Positions 1 to 11,596 of a DNA stretch of 64,000 bases are shown one piece after another (the first letter of the stretch is position 1; each line of letters opens with the position of its first letter). The stretch spans positions 3,410,001 through 3,474,000 of the forward strand of contig NZ_AP022617.1 in the NCBI RefSeq assembly GCF_010731575.1, given 5' to 3'. The translations under genes were made by a program, and so were the position numbers. This DNA is from Mycolicibacterium monacense. GTDB taxonomy: Bacteria; Actinomycetota; Actinomycetes; Mycobacteriales; Mycobacteriaceae. The notes under the pieces were generated by a model. The model ran no database searches and was not told the origin of the DNA. It saw only the letters and a program-made list of their open reading frames with translations.

Positions 1-865
1 GCCGCTCCCGCAACACACTTCGCAGCATCCGGCCCGGCACCTCACGCGCCATCCGGACGATCGGGACGAGCAACAGTGCGGCGCCGATGCCCGCGACGAG
101 CCGTGGGACGACGGTGGGTTCGCCGTCCTCGTCCATCGTGAACGTCACGATCACCGCGAACCCCACGATCAGCACCAACCACGCCCACCGGCGCAGCAGC
201 CCGGCGAGGACCTCGCCGACGTTCTGCCGCACCACCTCCCGGTACGACGGGTCGAGCCCCTCCACCCGGAGAAAGCCGCGCACCGCACTCCACCGCCTGC
301 CGCGCGCGTGGTCGAGCAACGCGGAGCCGTGGATGGCCTCGGCGTCTGCCGGGTTCAGGCGCAACGCCGCCCGATAGTCGGCTTCGGCCGGTCCGTGCTG
401 CTTGACGGCGACGGAGAGGTTCCCGCGCAGCACCAGGGAGTCGGCATCCGCCGGATTCAGCCGCAACGCCTCGTTGACCGCCGTCAACGCCTCGGCAGTC
501 CGGCCTGTCGCCTCGAGCAGTCGCGCGTGACCGTAGTGCGCCTGGTGGCTGAGCGGATGCATCGCCACCGTCCGACCCGCCGTCCACAGCGCCTCGTCGA
601 GTCGACCCTGCATCTCGAGCGCTCGGGCGTACACCCGCAGCGCGTGCTCGTTGTGGGGATCGCCCGACAGCGCGGCGTGCGCACTCGCGGCCGCCGCCGC
701 CCAGTCCGACTGTCCGAGCTTTGCGCGCGCGTATGCCGTCAGCAGCCGTGGATGGTGCGGATCGGACGCGAGCGCAGTGCGTAGGATCTCCTCGGCGCGC
801 GCATGATCACCTGCCGCAAGGCAGCTTTCGACCGCGTCCAGAACCCCTCCGGTGTCACCGGCCAT
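1..865 (-). CDS. TPR-repeat protein with C-terminal membrane segment (3' end outside window)
   Basis: The reading frame starts at an ATG at 865 and runs without a stop to the window edge, so the C-terminus is missing. The first ~200 residues are helical, Ala/Leu-rich repeats spaced like tetratricopeptide repeats; segments such as ALRLNPADADSL and ALRLNPADAEAI show the TPR spacing and the Pro-Ala-Asp turn. After about residue 225 come hydrophobic stretches (WLVLIVGFAVIV and LVAGIGAALLLVPIV), predicting a membrane-anchored C-terminus. TPR proteins are scaffolds; no partner can be named. It lies 65 bases downstream of an ANTAR-GAF gene on the same strand and may be co-transcribed with it. Confidence 0.7.
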   Translation of the reverse strand, partial: MAGDTGGVLDAVESCLAAGDHARAEEILRTALASDPHHPRLLTAYARAKLGQSDWAAAAASAHAALSGDPHNEHALRVYARALEMQGRLDEALWTAGRTVAMHPLSHQAHYGHARLLEATGRTAEALTAVNEALRLNPADADSLVLRGNLSVAVKQHGPAEADYRAALRLNPADAEAIHGSALLDHARGRRWSAVRGFLRVEGLDPSYREVVRQNVGEVLAGLLRRWAWLVLIVGFAVIVTFTMDEDGEPTVVPRLVAGIGAALLLVPIVRMAREVPGRMLRSVLRER

Positions 866-930
866 CGCCCCAGCGCGCCCTTGCCCTAGATGCCGTCATC
901 ACTGACGAACTCTACGACACCTTCGCTGGG

Positions 931-1752
931 TTACGCCGAGACCGCCGCGCTGCCCGTCTCCGCGACGAGGGCCGCGGCGACCTCATGCACCGCGTCGACC
1001 AGCGTCGGCATGACCTCACTGTCGTACCACCGCAGCCACTGCGCGCACGAGTCGGCGTGGCCGTGCAGCATCTCCACGGCGAACGGGTCGATACGCGGCC
1101 GGCGCGTGTCGAACATGACCGTGACCGCGCCCCAGTTGCGGCCGTCCTCGTCGCACATCGGGATGGCGACTTCAGCCCGAACACCGGACTGGGCAAGCAC
1201 TTCCATGTCGGTGAAGTTGTACAGCGGTGAGGCCGCGACATCATCGACACGCACCACCTCGCAGTGGGCCGTCGCATACGCGGCAGCCGAGCCCTCGTCC
1301 TCCACGTAGCCGAAATGGTGGCGGAACCGCTCGGCCAGACCGGTGTGGCTCTCGATGCACACCCCGCCGAACACGGCGTCGCGCAGCTGCACGGCGGCCG
1401 CGGGCGCGGAGAACAGCTCGACCGCGGCGGTGACCAGGTCGGCGAACACATCCGACCGCTTCGGCGCCCTACCGCGACCGCGCAGTGAGAACGACAGCGG
1501 CGGCGCACTCGTGACGCGCCGGGTGCCCGCTTCCGCGCCGGCGACCGCCGCCGACAGATGCCGCAGCTTGACGTCGTAGCGCCTCGAAACCGTCAGCAGT
1601 GCGCGAAAGGCCTTGTCGGCGTCGGTGATTCCGTGGTCCTCCTGCAGCCGGGCGACGGCGTTGCGTACGGCCACGTGCGAGATCAGATTGATCGGCGCGA
1701 CGAGCGCCGACTCATTGAACGTCTGCTCGTCACCGATATGCACGTCGGCCAT
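931..1752 (-). CDS. ANTAR- and GAF-domain putative RNA-binding regulator
   Basis: The 273-residue product begins at an ATG preceded by GAGGAGAGG. Residues ~22-70 resemble an ANTAR domain (pattern A.ARL.E.HGI...AFRAL..VSR, then VKLRHLSAAV), which in known proteins binds paired hairpins in nascent RNA as an antiterminator. Residues ~100-255 look like a GAF sensor domain (AVQLRDAVFGG, AIPMCDEDGRNWGAVTVMFD). In most actinobacterial proteins the GAF precedes the ANTAR; here the order is reversed. No dual-hairpin target was located by eye. The next gene on the strand is the TPR protein. The ANTAR call is by motif only, and the GAF call is somewhat weaker. Confidence 0.72.
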   Translation of the reverse strand: MADVHIGDEQTFNESALVAPINLISHVAVRNAVARLQEDHGITDADKAFRALLTVSRRYDVKLRHLSAAVAGAEAGTRRVTSAPPLSFSLRGRGRAPKRSDVFADLVTAAVELFSAPAAAVQLRDAVFGGVCIESHTGLAERFRHHFGYVEDEGSAAAYATAHCEVVRVDDVAASPLYNFTDMEVLAQSGVRAEVAIPMCDEDGRNWGAVTVMFDTRRPRIDPFAVEMLHGHADSCAQWLRWYDSEVMPTLVDAVHEVAAALVAETGSAAVSA

Positions 1753-1840
1753 CCCGCGTCCTCTCCTCAGGCAATTGTGAGCTGTCAGTACCCCGAGGTT
1801 CTGGACACGAAACGGCGTTCACAGACCCGTAAGATGCGTG

Positions 1841-3163
1841 TCAGAACCGCCCGCAGTTCGACGCCGTCGGCACGCCCTTGAACCGGTCGGCGATCCACTG
1901 CATCGCCGGTTCCGCGTCGACGAGCATCGGCAGCCCGTGATTGACCATCGCCTTGTTCAGGAACGGCGGTTGCTCGTTGGTCCGCGCCTCGATGTCGGCG
2001 CCCTGGGCGCACCAGTCGCGGCCGAGCTGCATGGCCGGAGCCCACGGCACCAGCGGGTCGAACCTGTTGGCGTTGATCAACACCGGGGCGTTCGGCTTGG
2101 ACCGGCCCAGCTTCTGCTCGTCGAACAGCGACGTGAACGGCTCCTGCTCGACGACCGCGAAGATGTCTTGATTGAAGTAGGGCTGCAGGTGGCGGAACAT
2201 GAACTTCGTCAGCGTCTCGGCGACGCACTGGTCCTGCACCTTGAAGAGCAGGTCGGTACCCCGCGGGGTCAGCGTCGCCCGGATCGCCGCCTCGTGTTCG
2301 GGGTAAGCCGCGATCACCCCGTTGAGGGCATAACCCACTGCGCCCACCAGCATGCTGCCGTCGATGAACGGGAACAGCGCCTTCAGGTCGGCGGGCGGCG
2401 CCCCGGCGTAGCTACCGACGACGTCGACCTCCGGGGCGTACGACTGGGCCATCTCCGCTGCGGATGCCGCCGCTCCCCCACCCTGCGAATAGCCCCAAAA
2501 GGCCACGGGCCCATCGGGACTCAATGAAGTGTCCGGCAACCGCTTTGCCGCACGGGCCGCGTCGAGCATCGCGTGCCCCTGCGACACCCGGTTCGCGTAC
2601 GTGTGCAGCCCCGGCGTGCCGAGGCCCTCGTAATCGGTCATGACGATCGCGAATCCGCGCGCCACCATGGTCGCGACGAACAACTCCTCGTAGTTGAACG
2701 CGATGTCCAGATAGGGCGACCAGTGGATACCTTGGTTGAACTGGCGCGACGGTGCGCACTGGTCCCCCTGGCCCTGGGTACCCGGCCCGTAGACGAGCAA
2801 CGGGCGAGGCCCACCGAACGGCCACGGGTTGTGTGGTTCGAAATAGGTTCCGGTCACCGCGACCGGGTTGCCTCGAGCATCGTTGCTGCGGTACATGATT
2901 CGCGTACCGTTCGCCATGATCATGCCGAGTGCGCCCGACGGTTCGAGCACCAGGCGCGACGGTTCCGTGCGGATCAGATCACCAGGGCCGCCCGCCGGCA
3001 GTGGGTCCGGCGGAGTGTAGAACGCCTGGTATTCATCTTCGTTGAAGTACGGGTGGTGGTCGTCGATCGTCGGGTCGTCAGCGGCCGCCGGCGCGGCGCA
3101 GAATCCCGCGAGCACGGCCAGCACCAGGACGACGACGCCCAACCCCCCTGATCCCCGAAGCAC
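1841..3163 (-). CDS. Secreted lipase/esterase of the LIP family (alpha/beta hydrolase)
   Basis: The 440-residue protein starts at GTG with a signal peptide: a hydrophobic core at ~8-22 ending in an AxA-type site (PAAADDP). The nucleophile elbow GYSQGG is near residue 224. Downstream Asp (NRFDPLVPW) and His (NHGLPM) residues fit the rest of a Ser-Asp-His triad. The pattern matches the secretory lipase family (PF03583), common in mycobacteria and acting on acylglycerols or acyl esters outside the membrane. Paired Cys residues (CAPS, CVAE, CAQ, CGRF) suggest disulfides, consistent with export. It stands alone between same-strand neighbours. Substrate unknown. Confidence 0.82.
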   Translation of the reverse strand: MLRGSGGLGVVVLVLAVLAGFCAAPAAADDPTIDDHHPYFNEDEYQAFYTPPDPLPAGGPGDLIRTEPSRLVLEPSGALGMIMANGTRIMYRSNDARGNPVAVTGTYFEPHNPWPFGGPRPLLVYGPGTQGQGDQCAPSRQFNQGIHWSPYLDIAFNYEELFVATMVARGFAIVMTDYEGLGTPGLHTYANRVSQGHAMLDAARAAKRLPDTSLSPDGPVAFWGYSQGGGAAASAAEMAQSYAPEVDVVGSYAGAPPADLKALFPFIDGSMLVGAVGYALNGVIAAYPEHEAAIRATLTPRGTDLLFKVQDQCVAETLTKFMFRHLQPYFNQDIFAVVEQEPFTSLFDEQKLGRSKPNAPVLINANRFDPLVPWAPAMQLGRDWCAQGADIEARTNEQPPFLNKAMVNHGLPMLVDAEPAMQWIADRFKGVPTASNCGRF

Positions 3164-3239
3164 CCCGCGACGTTAACAGACCGCTGCCACGACCCGGTGC
3201 CGGTTTCGTCAAACCCTCACTGCCACAGAGCAACCGGCG

Positions 3240-4508
3240 TCACGCCGCGGCCAGCCAGGCCAGCGCGGCGACCACCATGGCCTGGGTCGCGGCATCGAGC
3301 GTCGGTTGGATGACGGGCGCATAGTGCGGTGAGTGGTTCACCGGGATGTCCTGCTCGACGCGACCGCTTTCCATGGCCTGCCGGAACGCCGCCGGATCGG
3401 TGCCACCCACCCCCCAGTAGGTGTACGGCGCCCCGAGGGCGACCGGGATCTCACTGAAATCCTCACTGGCCGCACCCTGCGGCATGTCCATACACCGGTC
3501 CCCGAAGAACGCCGTGAACGCCTCACGCACCCGCGCGGTCGCACCGGGGTCGTTGTCGGTCAACGGGAACCGGCCGAACATCTCGAACTCGGGCTCGCGC
3601 GGGCACCCCGATGCCATGCACTCGGCCGTCACGATCCGGCGGATCGCGTCGAGGACGGTCGTGCGGGTCTGCTCGCCGTACGTACGAATGTTGAGCTGGA
3701 GCACCGCCCGATCGGGGATGACGTTGCTCTTGTTGCCGGATTCGATGCTGCCCACCGTGAGCACGACGGAGTCGACGGGGGCCACCTCCCGGGACACGAT
3801 CGTCTGCAGCCGGATCACGATCATGGCGGCCAGCACCACCGGGTCGACGGACGACTGCGGCATGGAGCCGTGCGCACCACGCCCGTAGACGGTGATGCGC
3901 ATACTGTCGGCGCTGGCCAGGAAGGGGCCGGAATGGGTGCCGATGATGCCGGCCGGAATGGGGAACACGTGCTGTCCGAGCGCGACGTCGACCGCAGGCA
4001 GCACCGACGCCAGGCCGTCGCGGACCATGGCTCGCGCACCATCGGCCGACTCCTCGGCCGGTTGGAACAACGCGACCAGGGTGCCGTTCCAACGATCGCG
4101 CCCCTCGGCGAGCAGTTGGGCGGCCCCGAGCAGCGCGGTGACGTGGACGTCGTGCCCGCAGGCATGCATCACCGGCACCTCGTGGCCGTCGGCGTCGGCG
4201 CTGCTCACCGTACTGGCGTAGTCCAGTCCGGTGGCTTCCCGCACCGGTAACGCGTCCATGTCCGCCCGCAGCAGCACCGTGGGGCCGGATCCGTTCTCCA
4301 GTACGCCGACGACGCCGGTGCCGCCGATCTTGTCGTGCACCCGATAGCCGTCATCGCCCAGGCGTTCGGCGATCACACCCGCGGTCCTGACCTCGTGATG
4401 CGACAACTCGGGGTGCCGATGGAGGTCGCGATAGCAGTCTTCCTGCCAGCCGCGGATTCCGTCGAGCCGCGAGAGAACGGCCTCCGCGGCGGTCGCCGAC
4501 TTCGTCAT
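3240..4508 (-). CDS. M20-family amidohydrolase (hippurate hydrolase/aminoacylase type)
   Basis: A 422-residue metal-dependent hydrolase of the M20D type (AmiA/HipO/AbgB-like), which removes acyl groups from N-acyl amino acids or similar amides. The metal-binding pattern is visible: RADMDALPV, MHACGHDVH near residue 110, the catalytic Glu pair in QPAEE near 155, and a C-terminal His in VNHSPHYAP. There is no signal peptide, so it is cytosolic. It follows sahH on the same strand but a strong hairpin lies between them (4564-4599), which argues for a separate unit. The amino-acid specificity cannot be read. Confidence 0.85.
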   Translation of the reverse strand: MTKSATAAEAVLSRLDGIRGWQEDCYRDLHRHPELSHHEVRTAGVIAERLGDDGYRVHDKIGGTGVVGVLENGSGPTVLLRADMDALPVREATGLDYASTVSSADADGHEVPVMHACGHDVHVTALLGAAQLLAEGRDRWNGTLVALFQPAEESADGARAMVRDGLASVLPAVDVALGQHVFPIPAGIIGTHSGPFLASADSMRITVYGRGAHGSMPQSSVDPVVLAAMIVIRLQTIVSREVAPVDSVVLTVGSIESGNKSNVIPDRAVLQLNIRTYGEQTRTTVLDAIRRIVTAECMASGCPREPEFEMFGRFPLTDNDPGATARVREAFTAFFGDRCMDMPQGAASEDFSEIPVALGAPYTYWGVGGTDPAAFRQAMESGRVEQDIPVNHSPHYAPVIQPTLDAATQAMVVAALAWLAAA

Positions 4509-4563
4509 GGGGCCTCCTGCTTCGTTGCAGATGGATGGTCCGGGTTACCTCCTCCCACAGACG

Positions 4564-4599
4564 CCGAAACGCCGCGGCGATTGCGCCGCGGCGTTTCGG
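4564..4599 (-). terminator. Strong hairpin between sahH and the amidohydrolase gene
   Basis: A perfect 15-base inverted repeat (4564-4578 and 4585-4599, CCGAAACGCCGCGGC and its complement) flanks a 6-base loop. It starts 17 bases past the sahH stop. No T-run follows on the minus strand, so it would be the U-less terminator form often proposed for mycobacteria, or an mRNA-stabilising end. Confidence 0.65.
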
Positions 4600-4615
4600 T
4601 GTGGAGCGATTGAAC

Positions 4616-6085
<1,470 letters not shown>

Positions 6086-6133
6086 GTGTTTCCTTCTCGT
6101 GCGCGCGTCGCATTTACTTAGCTGAGTGTCAGA

Positions 6134-6787
6134 TTAGCGATCGGGGCGGTGCGTCTTCGCCAGCCGCGGATCCTGCTCGATAACACCGTAGCGCTCCGCG
6201 AAGGGAGTCATCAGCCGGGCCAGGTCACCGGCCACATCGTGGTCGGCCTCCGGCGGCATGGAGACGTAACTCATCGCCAGGCGCACGATCGCCCGGGCCA
6301 GGATTCCGGCGTCCTCGTCGCTGGCCTTGACCCAGCTGTTCCGGAAGGTCGACGTCAACCGGTCCGAGCAGCGGGTGATGATCGGGCCGCTGTCGGTGGT
6401 GATGATCTGCAGCAGGTCCGGTTTGGTGTCCCCCGACAGCAGCGAGATCACCAGCGGATCGGCGGCGGATTCGGTGAAGAACGCGCGGAACCCCTCCAGG
6501 AAGGCGGCGTACACCTCGCCGACGTTGCCTTCGATCGCCTCGTCCACCGCGTCGACGAGGCGGTCCGCCAGGCGCAGGGCATATCCCTGGGCCAGCCCGT
6601 GCCGGGAGCCGAATTCGTTGTAGATGGTCTGACGGCTGATCCCGGCGGCCTTGGCCACATCGGTCAGCGTGATCGACGACCAGTCCCGGCTGCGCAGCAG
6701 GTCGCGCATCCCGTCGAGGATCGAGTCGCGCAGCAGTACCCTCGACGCCTCGGCGTAGGGGACGCGGCGGTCGCGCGGGCTGCTCAC
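6134..6787 (-). CDS. TetR-family regulator of the alkane operon (AlkX-like)
   Basis: The frame is open far upstream, but protein-like sequence begins at the GTG at 6787 (start SSPRDRRVPYAEA), giving 217 residues. A helix-turn-helix fills residues ~41-60 (LTDVAKAAGISRQTIYNEFG), followed by an all-helical ligand-binding domain. It closes the cluster alkB-rubA-rubB-tetR, the same arrangement as Rv3252c-Rv3249c and as the alkX regulators of Rhodococcus and Dietzia, which repress their own alkane operon and respond to fatty acids or alkanes. A good candidate target is the palindrome over the alkB -35 box (8608-8631). Repressor function here is inferred from family and position. Confidence 0.88.
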   Translation of the reverse strand: MSSPRDRRVPYAEASRVLLRDSILDGMRDLLRSRDWSSITLTDVAKAAGISRQTIYNEFGSRHGLAQGYALRLADRLVDAVDEAIEGNVGEVYAAFLEGFRAFFTESAADPLVISLLSGDTKPDLLQIITTDSGPIITRCSDRLTSTFRNSWVKASDEDAGILARAIVRLAMSYVSMPPEADHDVAGDLARLMTPFAERYGVIEQDPRLAKTHRPDR

Positions 6788-6804
6788 ACGCGGAAGACTA
6801 GCCT

Positions 6805-6894
6805 TTCCCGTCGCTTCGCTCGCCCCGGTCGTACTTCCCGTCGCTTCGCTCGCCCCGGTCGCATTTCCCGTCGCTTCGCTCGCCCCGGTCGCAG
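6805..6894. repeat. Three tandem 30-base repeats between rubB and tetR
   Basis: Three head-to-tail copies (6805-6834, 6835-6864, 6865-6894) share the core TTCCCGTCGCTTCGCTCGCC and differ only in the last three or four bases. The array fills the rubB-tetR gap almost exactly. On the minus strand it is translatable as repeated ATGASEATG-type peptides, which extends the tetR frame upstream, but nothing suggests it is expressed as protein. Confidence 0.85.
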
Positions 6895-6897
6895 CGG

Positions 6898-7077
6898 TCA
6901 ACCCCGCGCGACCTCCACCATCTCGAAGTCCGACTTCGCCGCGCCGCAGTCCGGGCAGCTCCAGTCGTCGGGGATGTCGTCCCAGCGGGTGCCCGGCGCG
7001 ATGCCGTCCTCCGGCCACCCCTTGGCCTCGTCGTACTCGAATCCGCATTGCACGCAGACGAACAGTTTGTAGTCCAT
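6898..7077 (-). CDS. rubB: Rubredoxin, second copy
   Basis: A 59-residue rubredoxin. Two CxxC pairs bind one iron: CVQC at residues 8-11 and CPDC at 41-44, with the usual [14 protein letters not shown] stretch between. It passes electrons from a rubredoxin reductase to the alkane hydroxylase AlkB. The ATG at 7077 is preceded by AAGGAA. It follows rubA by 89 bases and matches Rv3250c by position. Having two rubredoxins is normal for this operon; which one serves AlkB cannot be told from sequence. Confidence 0.95.
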   Translation of the reverse strand: MDYKLFVCVQCGFEYDEAKGWPEDGIAPGTRWDDIPDDWSCPDCGAAKSDFEMVEVARG

Positions 7078-7166
7078 GGTGATGTTCCTTCCGAAATGTT
7101 GTTGACACTGCGCTGAGGGCCCCTGTCACTTGCACTTTCGCGCCCTGAGCGCAGACTCGACGGCCC

Positions 7167-7328
7167 TCAGATCGCCTCGAAGTCGACCTTCTCGCGCACC
7201 GCGCAGTCCGGGCAGCCCCAGTCCTCGGGGATGTCGTCCCACCGCGTCCCGGCCGGAAAACCCTCCCGCGGAGCGCCTTTGGCTTCGTCGTAGACGTAGT
7301 CACAGCCCGGGCAGCGGTAGGCGGTCAT
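7167..7328 (-). CDS. rubA: Rubredoxin, first copy
   Basis: A 53-residue rubredoxin with iron ligands CPGC (residues 6-9) and CPDC (39-42) around [14 protein letters not shown]. Its start overlaps the alkB stop in an ATGA arrangement, so translation is probably coupled to alkB. It is slightly shorter than RubB and ends in EKVDFEAI, typical of AlkG2-type actinobacterial rubredoxins that can support alkane hydroxylation. It matches Rv3251c by position. Confidence 0.95.
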   Translation of the reverse strand: MTAYRCPGCDYVYDEAKGAPREGFPAGTRWDDIPEDWGCPDCAVREKVDFEAI

Positions 7329-8554
7329 ACCGTCGCGCCGCCGTATCGGGCGAGCACCTTGTCACGCACCCGCGGGTGGATGTTGACCTTGGTGATGTCA
7401 CCGTCGTAGTGCTCGAGCACGCGGTGATCCATCACGTGGCGCCACAGCGGCGGGAAGTAGGTCAGCGCGATCATCGACGCATACCCGCTCGGCAGGTTCG
7501 GCGCGCCTTCCATGCTGCGCAGCGTCTGGTAGCGCCGGGTGGGGTTGGCGTGGTGGTCGCTGTGCCGCTGCAGGTGGTACAGGAACAGATTGGTCACGAT
7601 GTGGTCGGAGTTCCAGCTGTGCACCGGTGCACACCGCTCGTAGCGACCGCTGTCGAGCTTCGCGCGCAGCAGACCGTAGTGCTCCAGGTAGTTGACCGTC
7701 TCGAGCAGCGTGAAGCCGAACACCGCCGAGATGACGATGTAGGGAATCAGCGCCCAACCGAACACCGCGATCAGCGCCCCGTAGAACACCACCGACATCG
7801 CCCACGCATTGAGGACGTCGTTGGACCAGTACGTCTTCGGATTCCACGGGCTCCGCCCGCTGCGCTCGAGCCTCTTGGCCTCCAGCTCCCAGGCCGACTT
7901 GAGTGAACCCCAGACGCTGCGCGGCAGGAATTCCCAGAACGTCTCACCGAACCGCGCCGATGCGGGGTCCTCGGGCGTCGCGACGCGGACGTGGTGGCCG
8001 CGGTTGTGCTCGATGTAGAAGTGGCCGTACCAGGTCTGCGCCAACGTGATCTTCGACAGCCAGCGCTCCAGCGAATCCTTCTTGTGGCCCAGTTCGTGTG
8101 CGGTGTTGATGCCGACGCCGCCGAGCAGGCCGACCGAGAGCGCCAGGCCGATCTTCGCCGGCCAGCCCAGTCCGCCGTCGAAGCCCAACCACCCGAGATC
8201 GGAGGCGGTGAACAGGTAGGCGCCCATGACCACGCTGGCGTACTGGAACGGCAGGTAGAGGTAGGTGCAGTAGCGGTAGTACTTGTCGTTCTCCAGTCGT
8301 TCCATCACCTCGTCGGGCGGGTTCTGGCCGTCGGGCCCGAACCGCAGATCGAGGGCGGGCAACAGGAGGTACAGCAGGATCGGTCCGATCCAGAACGGCA
8401 CCGCGGCGGCCGCATGCCACCCCTGCTGGTTGAGCGCCCACACCACCGGCAGCATCACGAACAACGCGGTCGGGGCGATCAGGCCCATCAGCCACAGGTA
8501 GCGCTTGCGATCACGCCACTGGCCGACGTCGACGGTTTGCGGGTCTGCGGTCAC
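7325..8554 (-). CDS. alkB: Membrane alkane 1-monooxygenase
   Basis: AlkB is a diiron membrane enzyme that hydroxylates the terminal carbon of n-alkanes using O2 and rubredoxin electrons. Counting from 8554, the histidine boxes are HELGH near 153, EHNRGHH at 182-188 and LQRHSDHH at 328-335, plus the NYLEHYGL segment near 288. Six or so transmembrane segments lie in the first 150 and the 250-290 regions. I prefer the GTG at 8554 over the in-frame GTG at 8560 because GGAGG touches the latter but sits properly before the former. It heads an operon with rubA, rubB and tetR and has a recognisable promoter and operator upstream. Confidence 0.96.
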   Translation of the reverse strand: MTADPQTVDVGQWRDRKRYLWLMGLIAPTALFVMLPVVWALNQQGWHAAAAVPFWIGPILLYLLLPALDLRFGPDGQNPPDEVMERLENDKYYRYCTYLYLPFQYASVVMGAYLFTASDLGWLGFDGGLGWPAKIGLALSVGLLGGVGINTAHELGHKKDSLERWLSKITLAQTWYGHFYIEHNRGHHVRVATPEDPASARFGETFWEFLPRSVWGSLKSAWELEAKRLERSGRSPWNPKTYWSNDVLNAWAMSVVFYGALIAVFGWALIPYIVISAVFGFTLLETVNYLEHYGLLRAKLDSGRYERCAPVHSWNSDHIVTNLFLYHLQRHSDHHANPTRRYQTLRSMEGAPNLPSGYASMIALTYFPPLWRHVMDHRVLEHYDGDITKVNIHPRVRDKVLARYGGATV

Positions 8555-8569
8555 AGCCACCTCCTAGTG

Positions 8570-8590
8570 AAGTCATCACGACGATGACTT
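8570..8590. promoter_or_regulatory. Inverted repeat in the alkB leader
   Basis: AAGTCATC and GATGACTT form a perfect 8-base inverted repeat with a 5-base spacer. It covers the expected transcription start and first leader bases of alkB, just before the ribosome binding site. It could be a second repressor site or an mRNA hairpin. Confidence 0.5.
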
Positions 8591-8591
8591 G

Positions 8592-8620
8592 ACTATAGGA
8601 GTGGTTTTGTCCGCTGTCTA
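8592..8620 (-). promoter_or_regulatory. Predicted SigA-type promoter of alkB
   Basis: On the minus strand a -35 TAGACA (8615-8620) and a -10 TATAGT (8592-8597) are separated by exactly 17 bases, each one mismatch from consensus. Transcription would start near 8585, about 30 bases before the alkB GTG. Confidence 0.65.
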
Positions 8621-8631
8621 GACATTGGACA
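8608..8631. promoter_or_regulatory. Nested palindromic operator over the alkB -35 box
   Basis: A perfect 10-base palindrome TGTCTAGACA (8615-8624) is flanked symmetrically by TGTCC (8608-8612) and GGACA (8627-8631). The 24-base dyad overlaps the -35 box, so a bound dimer would block RNA polymerase. The TetR protein encoded in the same operon is the obvious candidate ligand, by inference. Confidence 0.6.
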
Positions 8632-8649
8632 CTATTTTGTAAAACATCC

Positions 8650-10122
<1,473 letters not shown>

Positions 10123-10198
10123 GACGTTTCCCTTTCGGATGGGGTCGCGATGCGAGTTAGGGCCTGGATTCGGGGAATGTACCGAGTACTGTGCACCG

Positions 10199-11587
10199 AT
10201 GGGGCGGAGTACTAAACACGCGATTGTCATCGGGGGCAGCATCGCCGGGATGTGCGCGGCGCGCGTGCTGTCCGATTTCTACGACCACGTGACCGTATAC
10301 GAACGCGACGAACTACCGGACCGGCCGGTCAATCGTGCCGCGGTACCGCAGGGGCGCCATGTCCATCTACTCATGGCACGCGGCGCCCAGGAGTTCGAGA
10401 ACCTCTATCCCGGACTGCTCGACGGCATGGTCGCCGAGGGCGTGCCGATCCTGGAGAACCGGCCGGACTGCATCCACTTCGGCGCGGCCGGACATGTGCT
10501 GGGCACCCGGCACACCCTGCGCGACGAGTTCACCGCCTATGTCCCCAGCCGTCCGCAACTGGAATGGCAGATCCGGCGGCGCACCATGGCGATTCCGAAC
10601 GTCACCGTCGAACGGCGGTCGGTCGACGAACCGGTCTTCGATCCGGTCGCACAGCGGGTCACCGGTGTGCGGCTCGACACCGACGGTGAACGGGAGACCG
10701 CGGCGGCCGATCTCGTCGTCGACGCCACCGGTCGCGGCACCCGGCTGCCGGTGTGGTTGACGCAGTGGGGTTTCGAACGGCCACCTGAGGACACCGTGGA
10801 CGTCGCCATCGCCTACGCCACCCAGCAGGTGCACATCCCCGAGGGGTTGCTGGCCGAGAAGGTCGTCGTCGCCGGCGCGTCGGCCGAACAGCCGCTGGGC
10901 CTCGGAATGCTGTTCTACGAGGACGGCAACTGGAACATCACGACGTTCGGCGTCGGCAAGGCGGCGCCCCCGCAGGACTTCGCCGAGATCTGCGACCTGG
11001 CCGACACGATCCTGCCCGCCCACGTCGCCTCGGCCGTCCGCGCAGGTACCCCCTTGGGCGACATGGCTTTTCACAAGTACCCGACCAGCCGCTGGCGGCG
11101 CTACGACAAACTCGACCGGTTCCCGGCGGGCATCGTGCCCTTCGGCGACGCGGTCGTGAGCTTCAACCCGACCTTCGGTCAAGGGATGACGATGACCTCG
11201 CTGCAGGCGGATCACCTGCGCCGGGCGTTGCAGCGGCCCCGGGCGGATCTTGCGCGCACACTGAGCAAGGCGACGGCCAGGACCACGTTCCCGGTGTGGC
11301 AGATGAACGCGATCGGCGATCTGACACTGCATCGCGCGAGCGGCCCGATGCCGAAGTGGTACGCCCCTGTGGGCAGCCTGTTCGACCAGTTCCTCGGCGC
11401 CGCGGAAACCGACCCGGTGCTCGCGGAGTGGTTCCTGCGACGGTTCAGCCTGCTCGACAGCCTCTACATGGTTCCCTCGCCGCGGTTGGTGGGCCGCACC
11501 ATCGGCCACAACATGCGGTTGTGGCTGGCGGAGAAACGGGCCGCCCACCGCCGTGGGCACGACCGCGAACTCGTCGGGAGCCGGTGA
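10199..11587 (+). CDS. FAD-dependent oxidoreductase (Rv3254-like)
   Basis: A 462-residue flavoprotein. The dinucleotide motif is at residues ~8-25 (AIVIGGSIAGMCAARVL), followed by an Asp/Glu region (VYERDELPD), VVDATGRGTRLP, and the second FAD motif FGDAVVSFNPTFGQGMTMTS, the pattern of the group A monooxygenase and geranylgeranyl reductase superfamily. Its substrate is unknown. It is divergently transcribed from the permease gene across 76 bases and convergent with manA, as in the M. tuberculosis order. No membrane segment or signal peptide was seen. Confidence 0.85.
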   Translation: MGRSTKHAIVIGGSIAGMCAARVLSDFYDHVTVYERDELPDRPVNRAAVPQGRHVHLLMARGAQEFENLYPGLLDGMVAEGVPILENRPDCIHFGAAGHVLGTRHTLRDEFTAYVPSRPQLEWQIRRRTMAIPNVTVERRSVDEPVFDPVAQRVTGVRLDTDGERETAAADLVVDATGRGTRLPVWLTQWGFERPPEDTVDVAIAYATQQVHIPEGLLAEKVVVAGASAEQPLGLGMLFYEDGNWNITTFGVGKAAPPQDFAEICDLADTILPAHVASAVRAGTPLGDMAFHKYPTSRWRRYDKLDRFPAGIVPFGDAVVSFNPTFGQGMTMTSLQADHLRRALQRPRADLARTLSKATARTTFPVWQMNAIGDLTLHRASGPMPKWYAPVGSLFDQFLGAAETDPVLAEWFLRRFSLLDSLYMVPSPRLVGRTIGHNMRLWLAEKRAAHRRGHDRELVGSR

Positions 11588-11596
11588 GACGGCTCG

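Noticed and set aside
6086..6133. SAH riboswitch upstream of sahH
   Set aside because: Only 48 bases separate sahH from the previous stop and no conserved aptamer words are present.
6805..6894. CRISPR-like array
   Set aside because: The units are directly adjacent with no spacers, only three copies exist, and no cas genes are present.
6134..7303. A 389-residue TetR protein reading through the repeats and the rubredoxin genes
   Set aside because: The first ~170 residues come from reading other genes' sequence and the 30-base repeats in the wrong frame. Family-like sequence begins at the GTG at 6787.
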